47,018 nt of DNA from NCBI GenBank assembly GCA_905480285.1, contig CAJQPT010000196.1, forward strand, positions 1 through 47,018, read 5' to 3'. This DNA comes from an uncultured bacterium (GTDB taxonomy: Bacteria > Planctomycetota > UBA1135 > GCA-002686595). Below the pieces are notes generated by a model, which was given only the letters and a program-made list of their open reading frames with translations, made no database searches and had not been told where the DNA came from. Positions 23,380 through 31,573 of the stretch are shown piece after piece. How positions within the stretch are numbered: the stretch's first letter is position 1; the number at the start of each line of letters is the position of its first letter. The position numbers and the translations under genes were made by a program.

Positions 23380-24827
23380 GCCCGCCGCTCCAGGGTGAAG
23401 ACGACCTCAACATGTGGCGTATGCGGAAAGAGGTCCACGGGCCGCACCGCCGTCACCTCGTATCCACCGGCGCACAGCGCCGCCACGTCCCTGGCCCCGG
23501 ACGTGGGATTGCAGGACACGAAGACGATCCGGTCCGCGCCGAGCTCGATGAGCTGGGCGGGCACCTTCGGGTGCAGCCCCGCCCGCGGCGGGTCCACCAC
23601 CAGCACGTCCGGCCGGCGCGACTCCGACTCCAGACGAATCGTCTCCAGCACATCGCCCTCATGGAACACGGCGTCTTCGCGGCCGTTCCGGGCGGCGTTC
23701 TGCCGGGCGTCTCGGATCGACGATGGGGCACTCTCGAAGCCGACCAGCTCCACCCCCTCTGGGGCGATCGCGAGTCCGATGGTCCCGGCGCCGCAGAACA
23801 CATCAAAGAGGCGCTGACCCGGCTCGACGCGGGCCTCCTCCGCCACAATCTCGAAGAGCCGCTCGGCCTGCTCTGTGTTGGTCTGGAAGAACGAGTCGGC
23901 CGAGATCCGGAAGCGCTTGCCACACAGCACCTCGTCGATGGTCCCCGGGCCATGCAGGATGTGCTCCTCCTCACCGTAGGCCACGGTCGCGGCCCGCTGC
24001 GTGACGTTCTGCACCACGGTGGTGATGTCCGGATGTCGCTCGAGCAGCGTCGCGACCAGGGGGTCAATGAGCTCCGCCGCGCGCTCGGACGTCACCAGGT
24101 CCACCATCGTCTCGCCCGTCCTGACCCCGCGGCGCACGACCAGGTGGCGGAGCAATCCCTCGTGGGCCCGGAGATCCCAGGGGGCGAGGCCGGCCTCGAG
24201 GGCGAGCTCACGCACCGTGTTGCGGATCCCGTCGGAGCCGTCGAAGGCGATGGCGCACCGCTCCACGTCCAGGACCTTGCTGAACAGGCCTGGCGCGTGC
24301 AGCCCGAGGCCGAACGATGCGTCCACCCCATCGGGCTCCTCGGACAGCACGTACCGACGGGACCCGAAGGTGAAGTCCATCTTGTTCCGGTAGCCCTCGA
24401 GCGTGGTCGCGGGCTCCACGTCTTGGACGGGCGGCGGCTCGCCGAGGCCAGCGGCCTCGAAGGACCCGGCCAGGGCCCGCCCCACCAGCCCGCGCTTCTG
24501 GCTCAGCTGTTCGCCGTACTCGAGCGTCGGGAGGGCGCAGCCCCCGCAAACGCCGGCGTGCGGACAGCGCGCGGCCGTGACGTGCGGCCCCGGCTCGAGG
24601 ACCTGCACCACCCGCGCCTCGACTCGCCCCCCACGCCGCTTGAGGACCTCCGCGGTGACCGTTGACCCTGGGTTCGCGTGACGCATGCGCAGCCGACTCT
24701 CTCCCACGGCGGCGACCCCCCGGCCGCGGTCGTCGATCACGTCGATCTCGACGTCGAAGCGATCACCCCGTCGCGGCTTCCGCCGGATCGGCTGGGCGGA
24801 GGTGGGCTCGGAGGGTTCGGTGGACAT
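23376..24827 (-). CDS. RlmD/TrmA-family RNA (uracil-C5) methyltransferase
   Basis: A 483-residue SAM-dependent methyltransferase making 5-methyluridine in RNA, most likely 23S rRNA. Seen in order: an N-terminal TRAM-like beta barrel (about 18-80, RGVAAVGESRLRM), Fe-S cysteines CPHAGVCGGC with a further cysteine in DVERCAIA, FQTNTEQAERLF, the SAM loop DVFCGAGTIGLAIA, VVDPPRAGLHP, and catalytic VSCNPTSGARDV. The Fe-S set supports RlmD/RlmC-type rather than TrmA. Which uridine is modified cannot be told from sequence alone. It leads a likely operon with yqgE and faces a divergent glycosyltransferase gene across 80 bp containing a 16-bp palindrome. Confidence 0.93.
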   Translation of the reverse strand: MSTEPSEPTSAQPIRRKPRRGDRFDVEIDVIDDRGRGVAAVGESRLRMRHANPGSTVTAEVLKRRGGRVEARVVQVLEPGPHVTAARCPHAGVCGGCALPTLEYGEQLSQKRGLVGRALAGSFEAAGLGEPPPVQDVEPATTLEGYRNKMDFTFGSRRYVLSEEPDGVDASFGLGLHAPGLFSKVLDVERCAIAFDGSDGIRNTVRELALEAGLAPWDLRAHEGLLRHLVVRRGVRTGETMVDLVTSERAAELIDPLVATLLERHPDITTVVQNVTQRAATVAYGEEEHILHGPGTIDEVLCGKRFRISADSFFQTNTEQAERLFEIVAEEARVEPGQRLFDVFCGAGTIGLAIAPEGVELVGFESAPSSIRDARQNAARNGREDAVFHEGDVLETIRLESESRRPDVLVVDPPRAGLHPKVPAQLIELGADRIVFVSCNPTSGARDVAALCAGGYEVTAVRPVDLFPHTPHVEVVFTLERRA

Positions 24828-24867
24828 GGGCGTGAAGGTGCGGGCAAGGACGAGCGATACGGGGCTC

Positions 24868-24883
24868 GGGAGCGTACGCTCCC
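24868..24883. promoter_or_regulatory. 16-bp perfect palindrome between divergent genes
   Basis: GGGAGCGTACGCTCCC is fully self-complementary and lies midway between the methyltransferase and glycosyltransferase starts. An extra half-site GGGAGCG follows at 24889-24895. The GGGAGC half-site is shared with the palindrome at 3171-3186. An operator for one dimeric regulator is possible. Confidence 0.4.
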
Positions 24884-24907
24884 CCGTAGGGAGCGACGAC
24901 CCCCAAG

Positions 24908-26719
24908 ATGGAACAGCCGACAGTCGAGCAGCAGCGAGGGGCTCAGGCCGCAGGAGATCCAGCGGTTGGGCTTACCGGCGCAGGATCCCCAGCCGCGGGA
25001 TCTTCAGACGCGAGACCTTCAGGCGCAGGGCGCTTCAGCCTCGCGCTGCTCGCGCTCTCCGCAGCTCTGCTCCTCGCCCTCGTCAGTCGCGTGGAGTTCC
25101 TGGTGGACGACGCGTACATCTCCCTGCGCATCGCCAGGAACTGGGTCGAGCTGGGCGCGCCCGTCTTCAACGCCTTCGAGCTCGGCCCCGGCGGGCAACC
25201 CGTGGAGGGCTTCAGCAACCTGCTGTGGACCGCGCTGCTCGCCGCGCTCTACCAGGCCGGCGCCTCCTTCCCCGACTTCCTCGGCCCTCTCCAGCTCTCC
25301 CTGGCGATGGGCGTGCTCATCGTGCAGCTGCGCTTCGTGACCTCCGAGCTGCGCCTGGGGCGAGCGGGAGAGTGCGCGTCGGTGGTGCTGCTCGCCACCT
25401 CAGCGCCCTTCGTCGCGTGGTCCACTGGAGGCATGGAGACCACGCTCTTCACGCTCCTGCTGACCGCCTTCTCTGTGGGCCTCCTGCGCAAGGAACTCTC
25501 GAGCCGATCCGACCTCCTGCAGCTGGCCCTCACCGCCGCCGCCGTCGCGGCGGTACGGGTCGAGGGCATCCTCTGGGTCGCCGGCGTGACGGGCGCCACC
25601 CTCGCCGCCGAGTGGCTGCTCTCCGGAGACGGCAAGCACGCGCTCCGCCGCCACCGCCAGCGCCTCACCTGGATCGTCGTCTTCGCCGCGGCCTCCGTGG
25701 TGGCCCAGCTCGTCTGGCGCCAGGTCGTCTTCGGGCAGTGGCTCCCCAACACCGTCGCCGCCAAGACCGGCGGCGGCGCAGAGGTCCTGGGCCGCGGGCT
25801 GCGCCAGGTGGCGACGTGGGCCCTGGTGTCGCTCACCCCCCTGATCGCCCTCGGGCTCGCGCTGCCGGCCCTGCGCCACACCTCCTCCCGCGCACGGGTC
25901 GCCGCAGGAGCGAGCCTGTTCGTGGCTCTCGGCTTCGTGGCCTACAACGTGCTCGTCGGCGGCGACTGGATGCCGTTCTTCCGCTTCCTCGCCCCCTGCA
26001 CGCCGGCCCTCGCGCTCCTCGCGGCGGTGGGCATCGACAGGGTCCCCCGCGGCGCCGGGATCGCCCTCACCCTCGGGGTCGCCGCGGCCCAGCCGCTGCC
26101 GCTCTTCGACGTCCACGTCGCCCCCGAGAGCCTGCGCAGCGCGCTCCGCTTCCGCTCCTTCAAGGGCGGCTACCGGAGCGAAGCCCAGCGCGTCGAGGTG
26201 GCTCGACAGAACGAGGGCAACTTCACCCTGCTCGGGAAGGCGCTGGCCGCCGAGGCGCAGCCGGGCGAGGTCCTCGCCTTCGGCCCCATCGGGTCGCCGG
26301 GTTGGTTCGCACCGTCGCTCGACTTCGTGGACCGAAACGGCCTGGTCACCCCCTCGGTAGCCCGACGGGAGGTCAAGGCCGGCGGGACGGCGGGGCACGA
26401 GAAGCGTGTCCCCCACGCCTGGTTCCTGGACCACGGCGCGCCCGCCCCCGACCTCCTCTACGCCACCTGGCGCCCCGGCATCGTGCGCGAGGAGGACCCC
26501 GGCCAGATGCGCGCCCTGAAGCGGGCCCTCCGGAGCCAGGGGCAGACCTCTCGGCCCGAGGAACGCCCGCTCTTCGACGGAACCCGGCTCCGCCTCCACC
26601 CGATGAGCCTCTCGACGCTCGAGGATCCCTCGAGCCCGCCGCGCGACTTCAGCGAGCTCACGCTGATCCTCTTCGAGCGAACCGACCCCGCGACCGCGCG
26701 CGCCTTCTGGGGTCAGTGA
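24908..26719 (+). CDS. GT-C fold membrane glycosyltransferase
   Basis: A 603-residue polytopic membrane protein. After a low-complexity Gly/Ser/Ala-rich cytosolic leader of about 40 residues comes the first membrane helix. Then follows the catalytic loop with a double aspartate (D67, D68 in VDDAYISLRIARNW) and GQPVEGFSNLLWTALLAALY, typical of lipid-phosphosugar-dependent GT-C enzymes such as the arabinofuranosyl- and mannosyltransferases. About ten further hydrophobic segments are seen to residue 400, then a soluble domain of about 200 residues. It probably transfers a sugar from a polyprenyl-phosphate donor on the outer face of the cytoplasmic membrane; donor and acceptor are unknown. It stands alone. 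Its stop overlaps the convergent trmL end by 7 bp. Confidence 0.85.
   Translation: MEQPTVEQQRGAQAAGDPAVGLTGAGSPAAGSSDARPSGAGRFSLALLALSAALLLALVSRVEFLVDDAYISLRIARNWVELGAPVFNAFELGPGGQPVEGFSNLLWTALLAALYQAGASFPDFLGPLQLSLAMGVLIVQLRFVTSELRLGRAGECASVVLLATSAPFVAWSTGGMETTLFTLLLTAFSVGLLRKELSSRSDLLQLALTAAAVAAVRVEGILWVAGVTGATLAAEWLLSGDGKHALRRHRQRLTWIVVFAAASVVAQLVWRQVVFGQWLPNTVAAKTGGGAEVLGRGLRQVATWALVSLTPLIALGLALPALRHTSSRARVAAGASLFVALGFVAYNVLVGGDWMPFFRFLAPCTPALALLAAVGIDRVPRGAGIALTLGVAAAQPLPLFDVHVAPESLRSALRFRSFKGGYRSEAQRVEVARQNEGNFTLLGKALAAEAQPGEVLAFGPIGSPGWFAPSLDFVDRNGLVTPSVARREVKAGGTAGHEKRVPHAWFLDHGAPAPDLLYATWRPGIVREEDPGQMRALKRALRSQGQTSRPEERPLFDGTRLRLHPMSLSTLEDPSSPPRDFSELTLILFERTDPATARAFWGQ
24982..25026 (+). 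repeat. In-frame degenerate 15-bp tandem repeat in the glycosyltransferase leader
   Basis: Three 15-bp units (24982, 24997, 25012) encode pentapeptides GSPAA, GSSDA and RPSGA in the non-conserved N-terminal tail, before the first membrane helix. Confidence 0.6.
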
Positions 26720-27237
26720 ACCGGAGGCTCGCTCGGCGGCGACGCGTCGCCCGTGGCGAGATAGACCGCGATGGCCACCGCGTTGGCCAGATTGATGGAG
26801 CGCACGCCGTCGTGGATCGGGATCCGCACGCGGCGGCCGGCGTGGGCCTCAAGGAGCTCAGCGGGGAGCCCCTTGCTCTCGCTTCCGAAGACCAGGATGT
26901 CCCCTGGCTCGAAGGCGACCTCGCGCAGGGAGGTCCCGCCCCTCGCAGAGAAGAGGCGCAGCCGCTCCTCGAGCGGCCGCTCGCTTCCGGAGCGGAGCGC
27001 GTCGAAGCACGCCTCCAGGCTCCCATGCACCGTCAGGTCCACCAGCGGCCAGTAGTCGAGCCCTGCCCGCTTGAGGTAGCGGTCCTCGAGGCTGAATCCA
27101 AGGGGCTCGACCAGGTGGAGCCTCGCCCCCATCGCCGCCGTGAGCCGGCCAGCGCAGCCCGAGTTGTGCGGGATCTCCGGGTGCACGAGGACCACATCGA
27201 TCCCTCCCTGCGCGGCGCCGTTCTCCGACCGTTCCAT
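26713..27237 (-). CDS. trmL: tRNA (cytidine/uridine-2'-O-)-methyltransferase TrmL-like
   Basis: A 174-residue SPOUT methyltransferase. TrmL methylates the 2'-O of the wobble nucleotide 34 in certain leucine tRNAs. All three SpoU motifs are visible: motif 1 IPHNSGCAGRLTAAMG, motif 2 ILVFGSESKGLPAELLE, motif 3 RVRIPIHDGVRSINLANAVA. The trefoil-knot length of 150-175 residues without extra N-terminal domain fits TrmL better than TrmH or RlmB. In TrmL the motif 2 region usually reads FGPETRG, here FGSESKG. The ATG at 27237 is preceded at 7 nt by TATCCT. Longer in-frame starts would overlap the divergent yceH gene. The gene is convergent with the glycosyltransferase. Confidence 0.9.
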   Translation of the reverse strand: MERSENGAAQGGIDVVLVHPEIPHNSGCAGRLTAAMGARLHLVEPLGFSLEDRYLKRAGLDYWPLVDLTVHGSLEACFDALRSGSERPLEERLRLFSARGGTSLREVAFEPGDILVFGSESKGLPAELLEAHAGRRVRIPIHDGVRSINLANAVAIAVYLATGDASPPSEPPVH

Positions 27238-27244
27238 CGGGGAG

Positions 27245-27250
27245 AGGATA
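27245..27250 (-). promoter_or_regulatory. -10-like box TATCCT close to the trmL start
   Basis: TATCCT ends 7 nt before the ATG at 27237 on the minus strand, consistent with leaderless transcription. Confidence 0.4.
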
Positions 27251-27276
27251 CCCACTGCCCGGCGAGCCGCATCCCT

Positions 27277-27282
27277 TAGGGT
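27277..27282 (+). promoter_or_regulatory. -10-like box TAGGGT close to the yceH start
   Basis: TAGGGT ends 7 nt before the ATG at 27290. It faces the trmL box across 26 bp, so the two divergent genes would have fully compact promoters. Confidence 0.4.
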
Positions 27283-27289
27283 GGGCGCC

Positions 27290-27970
27290 ATGGACATCTC
27301 GCTGAACGGACACGAGGCGCGCGCGCTGGGCGTGCTGATCGAGAAGGCCTTCACGACGCCGGACCAGTACCCCCTGTCCCTGAACGCCATCACGAATGGC
27401 TGCAACCAGAAGAGCAACAGGGACCCCGAGGTGGACTTCTCCGAGGCCGAGGTGCGGATCGCCCTCCAGGGCTTGCGGATGAAGGGGCTCGCGGGGCAGA
27501 GCGTGCCGGCCGGCAGCCGGGTCGAGAGGTGGCGGCACAATGCGAGCGAGACCCTGAGCCTGGGTGAGCGCGAGGTGGCGGTCCTGGCCGAGCTGCTCCT
27601 GCGTGGGTCTCAGACCGCTGGCGAGCTCCGCTCCCGCGCTCGTCGCATGCGAGACCTCCCGGACCTCGCAGCCCTCGAGCAGGCGCTCCAGGCCCTTCGG
27701 GACCGTGGATACGCCATCACCGCGACCGGCGGGCGTGCCCCCAGGACCTCGCAGCTCCTGTGCAAGCAAATGGACCCGGGCGCAGGGGACACGGCGTCGG
27801 TGGAGCCTGCACCCGGACATCCCATCGCCCCCGCCGGTGCCGCGGCGCCGCCAACCGCTGCCCCTGGCGGCGATCCTGCTCCTCTCGCTGACCGCGTGGA
27901 GACCCTGGAGCGTCAGGTTCGCGAGCTGACACGGAGCATGACTCAGCTCCGAGAGGAGCTCGGGGCTTGA
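27290..27970 (+). CDS. yceH: YceH-family protein (DUF480)
   Basis: A 226-residue protein of the DUF480/YceH family, which has two winged-helix domains. The diagnostic N-terminus is clear: LNGHEARALGVLIEKAFTTP followed by YPLSLNAITNGCNQKSNR, and VLAELLLRGSQTAGELRSRA opens the second domain. After residue about 165 a Pro/Ala-rich linker leads to a short C-terminal helix with heptad spacing (VETLERQVRELTRSMTQLRE), as in E. coli YceH, probably for oligomerisation. The fold suggests nucleic-acid binding but function is not established. The stop codon overlaps a TTG start of the following metalloprotease-like gene, so the two are likely translated together. Confidence 0.94.
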   Translation: MDISLNGHEARALGVLIEKAFTTPDQYPLSLNAITNGCNQKSNRDPEVDFSEAEVRIALQGLRMKGLAGQSVPAGSRVERWRHNASETLSLGEREVAVLAELLLRGSQTAGELRSRARRMRDLPDLAALEQALQALRDRGYAITATGGRAPRTSQLLCKQMDPGAGDTASVEPAPGHPIAPAGAAAPPTAAPGGDPAPLADRVETLERQVRELTRSMTQLREELGA

Positions 27971-29169
27971 GGGGCTGGAGGGCGCTGATCCTGCTCGTCG
28001 CTGGCGGCGCAGCCTGCGCCACGGCGCCGCCGGAGCAGGGCTTGGCGGCGCCCGAAGCCCGCCACTCTCTGCCGGGCCCGGTCCATGCTCCGCCGCCTGT
28101 CGATGACGAGGAGGCTGCGCAGGAAGGTCCGCGTCGCAGCGGCTCGCTCCGGGCCAGCGCCTACGTGCTGCGCCCAGTGCGCGGCTTCGATGTGCGCATG
28201 GCGCCGGATCTGATCGACGGGGACCAGGCAGAGGTGGGCGCCCGCGCCCTCGACGCGCTGGACCGCGACCTCGGCGACGTCCTGGACCAGACCCCCGCGA
28301 TCCGGCACGACTTCCTGCGGTCGGTCCCCATCTACCTCGGCGTGGCCGATCCAGTGGCGCCATGCGCCTGCTACCACCCGAGCGCCAGGTGGCTCGAGCG
28401 CAACGGTTTCGACCCGGCCAAGGCGCGGTCCGTGGAGATCTCCAGCGCCCGGACGTTCGTCGACTGGCGAAGGCATCAACCTTCCATGGTCCTCCATGAG
28501 CTGGCCCACGCGCTGCACGACCAGGTCCTCCGGCCGGAGCAACCGCGGCTCGAGGCGGCGCTCGAAGCCGTCCGCTCCCGGGGCAGCTACGACCAAACCC
28601 TGCGCTGGTCCGGCGCGATCGCCAGTCACTACGCCCTCACCACCGTGGACGAGTACTTCGCGGAGACCACCGAGTCGCTGCTCGGGGTGAATGACTTCTA
28701 CCCCTTCGTCCGCGCCGAGCTCCTGGGCGTCGACCCCGAGGGCGCAGCCCTGGTGGCGGCCCTGTGGAAGGATGAGACCCAGGGAGCGGGAGACGGCCCC
28801 GCCCGCGGAGGGGTGATCGAGGCCCTGGAGCACCTCGCCGAGGCCCTGGAGCCCGGAGAGGGTCGTCCAGGCACGCCTCCAGCCGCCGCGCTGGCGCCCC
28901 TGCTCGCCAGGGGATTCGAGCTCGTTGAGCGCGACGGTCGCGTGCGTCTCCAGCGAGACCTGCTGGAGAGCTCCGCGCCCTTCCCCGCGCGACCCGCGCT
29001 GCCGGTGGACCTGCTCTCTTCCCAGCCGATCGGCCCGCTGCACACGGTCGTCACGTTCCGCGCGGCCGAGGACGGCGCGACCTGCTCTGCTGTCCTCGAA
29101 CGCAGCGCCGAGGCCCCTGGGGGGCTGCGCTGGCTGAGGCTCCAGGTCTCGGGGCCGGGGGGGCGCTAG
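27967..29169 (+). CDS. Exported, lipoprotein-like zinc metalloprotease
   Basis: A 400-residue protein starting at a TTG that overlaps the yceH stop (TTGA). The N-terminus is a signal segment ending GGAAC (C17), an imperfect lipobox, so lipoprotein status is tentative. The catalytic core has HELAH (H177, E178, H181) followed about 47 residues later by DEYFAETTES (E229 or E233 as third ligand). This is the gluzincin-like pattern seen in lethal-factor-type (M34-like) and similar secreted metallopeptidases. Upstream CACYHPSARWLERNGF is a plausible substrate-side loop. The C-terminal 130 residues are non-catalytic. Family assignment is by motif only; substrate unknown. Coupling to yceH is evident from the overlap but not explained. 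Confidence 0.78.
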   Translation: MRGWRALILLVAGGAACATAPPEQGLAAPEARHSLPGPVHAPPPVDDEEAAQEGPRRSGSLRASAYVLRPVRGFDVRMAPDLIDGDQAEVGARALDALDRDLGDVLDQTPAIRHDFLRSVPIYLGVADPVAPCACYHPSARWLERNGFDPAKARSVEISSARTFVDWRRHQPSMVLHELAHALHDQVLRPEQPRLEAALEAVRSRGSYDQTLRWSGAIASHYALTTVDEYFAETTESLLGVNDFYPFVRAELLGVDPEGAALVAALWKDETQGAGDGPARGGVIEALEHLAEALEPGEGRPGTPPAAALAPLLARGFELVERDGRVRLQRDLLESSAPFPARPALPVDLLSSQPIGPLHTVVTFRAAEDGATCSAVLERSAEAPGGLRWLRLQVSGPGGR

Positions 29170-29205
29170 GCCCCACGAGAATCGCCACGTTCAGCAAAAA
29201 GGGAA

Positions 29206-29224
29206 CGGCTCCCCGGCAGAGCCG
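29206..29224. other. Short hairpin upstream of the fused oxygenase gene
   Basis: CGGCTC and GAGCCG pair around a 7-nt loop, following an AAAAA run. On the minus strand it would read as hairpin plus T run, yet no minus-strand gene leads into it. It may instead be a leader or operator element, 28 nt before the start codon. Confidence 0.3.
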
Positions 29225-29239
29225 CTCGCTCGGTCGGAC

Positions 29240-29245
29240 TATGCT
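29240..29245 (+). promoter_or_regulatory. -10-like box TATGCT close to the fused oxygenase start
   Basis: TATGCT ends 6 nt before the ATG at 29252, another candidate for leaderless transcription. Confidence 0.4.
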
Positions 29246-29251
29246 CCGTCC

Positions 29252-31516
29252 ATGAAGATCGCGGTCATCGGAGGAGGTCCTGGCGGGCTGTTCACGGCCA
29301 TCCTCGCCAAGAAGGCGTTCCCCGGCGCCGAGATCGACGTCTACGAGCGCAACGCCCGCGGCGACACCTTCGGCTGGGGCGTGGTCTTCAGCGACGAGAC
29401 CCTTGGTAACGTCGAGGGCGCCGACCCCGAGAGCTTCCGGGAGATCCGTGAGTCGTTCGCCTACTGGACGGACATCGAGACCTTCATCGGCGGCGAGATG
29501 GTCCGCTCTACCGGACACGGCTTCTGCGGCCTGGCGCGCAAGGAGCTGCTGGCGATCCTGGATCGACGCGCCGCGGCCCTCGGCGTGCGTTCCCACTACG
29601 AAGTCGAGGTCGATCGCGCGGAGCTCGAGCAGTCGGCGGACCTCGTCGTGGCCAGCGACGGCTTGAACAGCGCCGTGCGGGAGGGCGCCGGGGACCGCTT
29701 CGGCCCCTGCATCGACTGGCGCAAGGCGCGCTTCTGCTGGCTGGGGACCGACAAGCCCCTCGGGGCCTTCACATTTATCTTCAAGGAGAACGAGCACGGG
29801 GTGTGGAACATCCACGCCTACCCCTTCGAGCGCGGCGACGAGCCCCGCTCCACCTGGATCGTGGAGTGCGATGAGGCGACCTGGCAGCGCTCGGGGCTCG
29901 GTGATGGCGACGAGGACGCGACCGTTCGCTACGTGGCGGACCTGTTCTCGGAGCACCTCGAGGGCCACGAGCTCCTCACCAACCGCTCGATCTGGCGCGT
30001 CTTCCCCACCGTCGCGTGCGCCACGTGGGTGGACGGCAAGACCGTCCTCGTCGGCGACTCGGCCCACACCGCCCACTTCTCCATCGGCTCTGGGACCAAG
30101 CTCGCGATGGAGGACTCCATCGCGCTGGTGGACGCGCTCATCTCGGCCCGCACGGGAGAGGACGACGCGGACGTGGGCGCCGCCCTGGCCAGCTACCAGG
30201 AGCGCCGCAGCGTCGAGGTGCTCAAGACCCAGAAGGCCGCCCAGATCAGCCTGGAGTGGTTCGAACACTCGGGGCGGTACATGGAGCAGGACCCGGTCCT
30301 GTTCACGTTCAACCTCATGACGCGCTCGAAGCGCATCACCTACGACAACCTCGCGCTGCGCGACCCCGACCTCGTGGACAGCGCCCGGCGCCGCTTCATC
30401 GAGCAGGAGGGCGGCGACCCCGACGTCATCACGCTCCCCGCCTTCACGCCCTTCCGCGCGCGCGACGTCGTTCTGGCGAACCGCGTGGTCGTCTCCCCCA
30501 TGTGCCAGTACAGCGCCGTCGAGGGCACGCCGCTCCGCTGGCACGACGTCCACTACGGCGCGCGCGCCATCGGCGGCGCCGGCCTGCTGTTTACTGAGGC
30601 CACCAACGTCTCCGCGCAAGGCCGGATCACCTACGGCTGCACGGGGATCTACACTGACGAGCACGAGGCTCGGTGGAAGGAGATCGTCGACTTTGCCCAC
30701 GAGCACTCCGGCGCCAAGGTCGCGATGCAGCTGGGCCACGCCGGTCGGAAGGCGTCCTACTCGCTTCCCTGGGAGGGGGACGCACCCCTCCTGGATGAGA
30801 CCGCCTGGTCCACCATGGGCCCAACGAACGCCCCCTTCCGCCCCGGGGCCCCCGCCCCGAAGGCCATGGACCGCGCTGACATGGACGCCGTGCTGGCCGA
30901 GTTCAAGGACGCGACCGAGCGCAGCGTGCGCGCCGGGTTCGACGTCATCGAGGTCCACGCGGCCCACGGCTACCTGCTCTCGAGCTTCCTGTCTCCGGCG
31001 GTGAACGACCGCGCAGACGGGTACGGCGGCGACCAACTGGAGGACCGCGCACGCTTCCCTCTGGAGGTGATCGACGTGGTTCGCGCAGCCATGCCAAAGG
31101 GCATGCCGCTCTTCCTCCGCGTCTCGGCCACGGACTGGTTCTTCGAGGGCGGCCAGACCGTCGAGGACTCCGTGCGCTTCGCGCGCCTCGCCAAGGACCG
31201 TGGCGTCGACGTGATCGACGTCTCGAGCGCCGGTAACGTGCCCACCTCCCGGCCCGTGTACGGGCGCATGTACCAGGTCCCCTTCGCCGAGCGTATTCGC
31301 TACGAGGCGGAGGTCCCCGTCATGGCCGTGGGCGCGATCCAGGGGATCGACCACGCGAACACCATCCTGGTCTCCGGACGCGCGGACCTCTGCGCCATGG
31401 CGCGGCCGCACCTCGAGGATCCGCACCTGACCCTGCGGGCCGCCAACGAGTCCGGAGAGCCCGGGCAGCACTGGCCCGCGCAGTACGCCGCGGCCCGGCG
31501 GCGCCCGCGGGCCTGA
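29252..31516 (+). CDS. FAD monooxygenase fused to Old Yellow Enzyme reductase (aryl-CoA type)
   Basis: A 754-residue bifunctional flavoprotein. The N-terminal half (1-390) is an FAD-dependent aromatic hydroxylase: dinucleotide motif IGGGPGGLFTAILAK at 6-20, GWGVVFSDETLGN, and VLVGDSAHTAHFSIGSGTKL near 270. The C-terminal half (about 395-754) is an FMN-binding OYE barrel: RVVVSPMCQYSAVEG, MQLGHAGRKASY, VIEVHAAHGYLLSSFLSP, RADGYGGDQLEDR and AVGAIQG. This fusion is known in 2-aminobenzoyl-CoA monooxygenase/reductase and in proteins annotated as salicylyl-CoA 5-hydroxylase/oxidoreductase, which hydroxylate and may reduce CoA-activated aromatic acids. No CoA ligase or other pathway gene is adjacent, so the actual substrate is unassigned. 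Confidence 0.9.
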   Translation: MKIAVIGGGPGGLFTAILAKKAFPGAEIDVYERNARGDTFGWGVVFSDETLGNVEGADPESFREIRESFAYWTDIETFIGGEMVRSTGHGFCGLARKELLAILDRRAAALGVRSHYEVEVDRAELEQSADLVVASDGLNSAVREGAGDRFGPCIDWRKARFCWLGTDKPLGAFTFIFKENEHGVWNIHAYPFERGDEPRSTWIVECDEATWQRSGLGDGDEDATVRYVADLFSEHLEGHELLTNRSIWRVFPTVACATWVDGKTVLVGDSAHTAHFSIGSGTKLAMEDSIALVDALISARTGEDDADVGAALASYQERRSVEVLKTQKAAQISLEWFEHSGRYMEQDPVLFTFNLMTRSKRITYDNLALRDPDLVDSARRRFIEQEGGDPDVITLPAFTPFRARDVVLANRVVVSPMCQYSAVEGTPLRWHDVHYGARAIGGAGLLFTEATNVSAQGRITYGCTGIYTDEHEARWKEIVDFAHEHSGAKVAMQLGHAGRKASYSLPWEGDAPLLDETAWSTMGPTNAPFRPGAPAPKAMDRADMDAVLAEFKDATERSVRAGFDVIEVHAAHGYLLSSFLSPAVNDRADGYGGDQLEDRARFPLEVIDVVRAAMPKGMPLFLRVSATDWFFEGGQTVEDSVRFARLAKDRGVDVIDVSSAGNVPTSRPVYGRMYQVPFAERIRYEAEVPVMAVGAIQGIDHANTILVSGRADLCAMARPHLEDPHLTLRAANESGEPGQHWPAQYAAARRRPRA

Positions 31517-31573
31517 GAGATCGGTTCGACCGCTCCTGCGGGGGAACGCGAGGTGCCGCCTGACATGACGTGA

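Noticed and set aside
24685-27279. 864-codon open frame on the plus strand across the glycosyltransferase
   Set aside because: Arg/Pro/Ala-rich translation without motifs; the overlapping frame encodes a clear GT-C membrane protein.
29051-31471. 806-codon minus-strand frame opposite the monooxygenase/OYE gene
   Set aside because: No recognisable domain; the plus strand shows complete FAD and OYE motifs.
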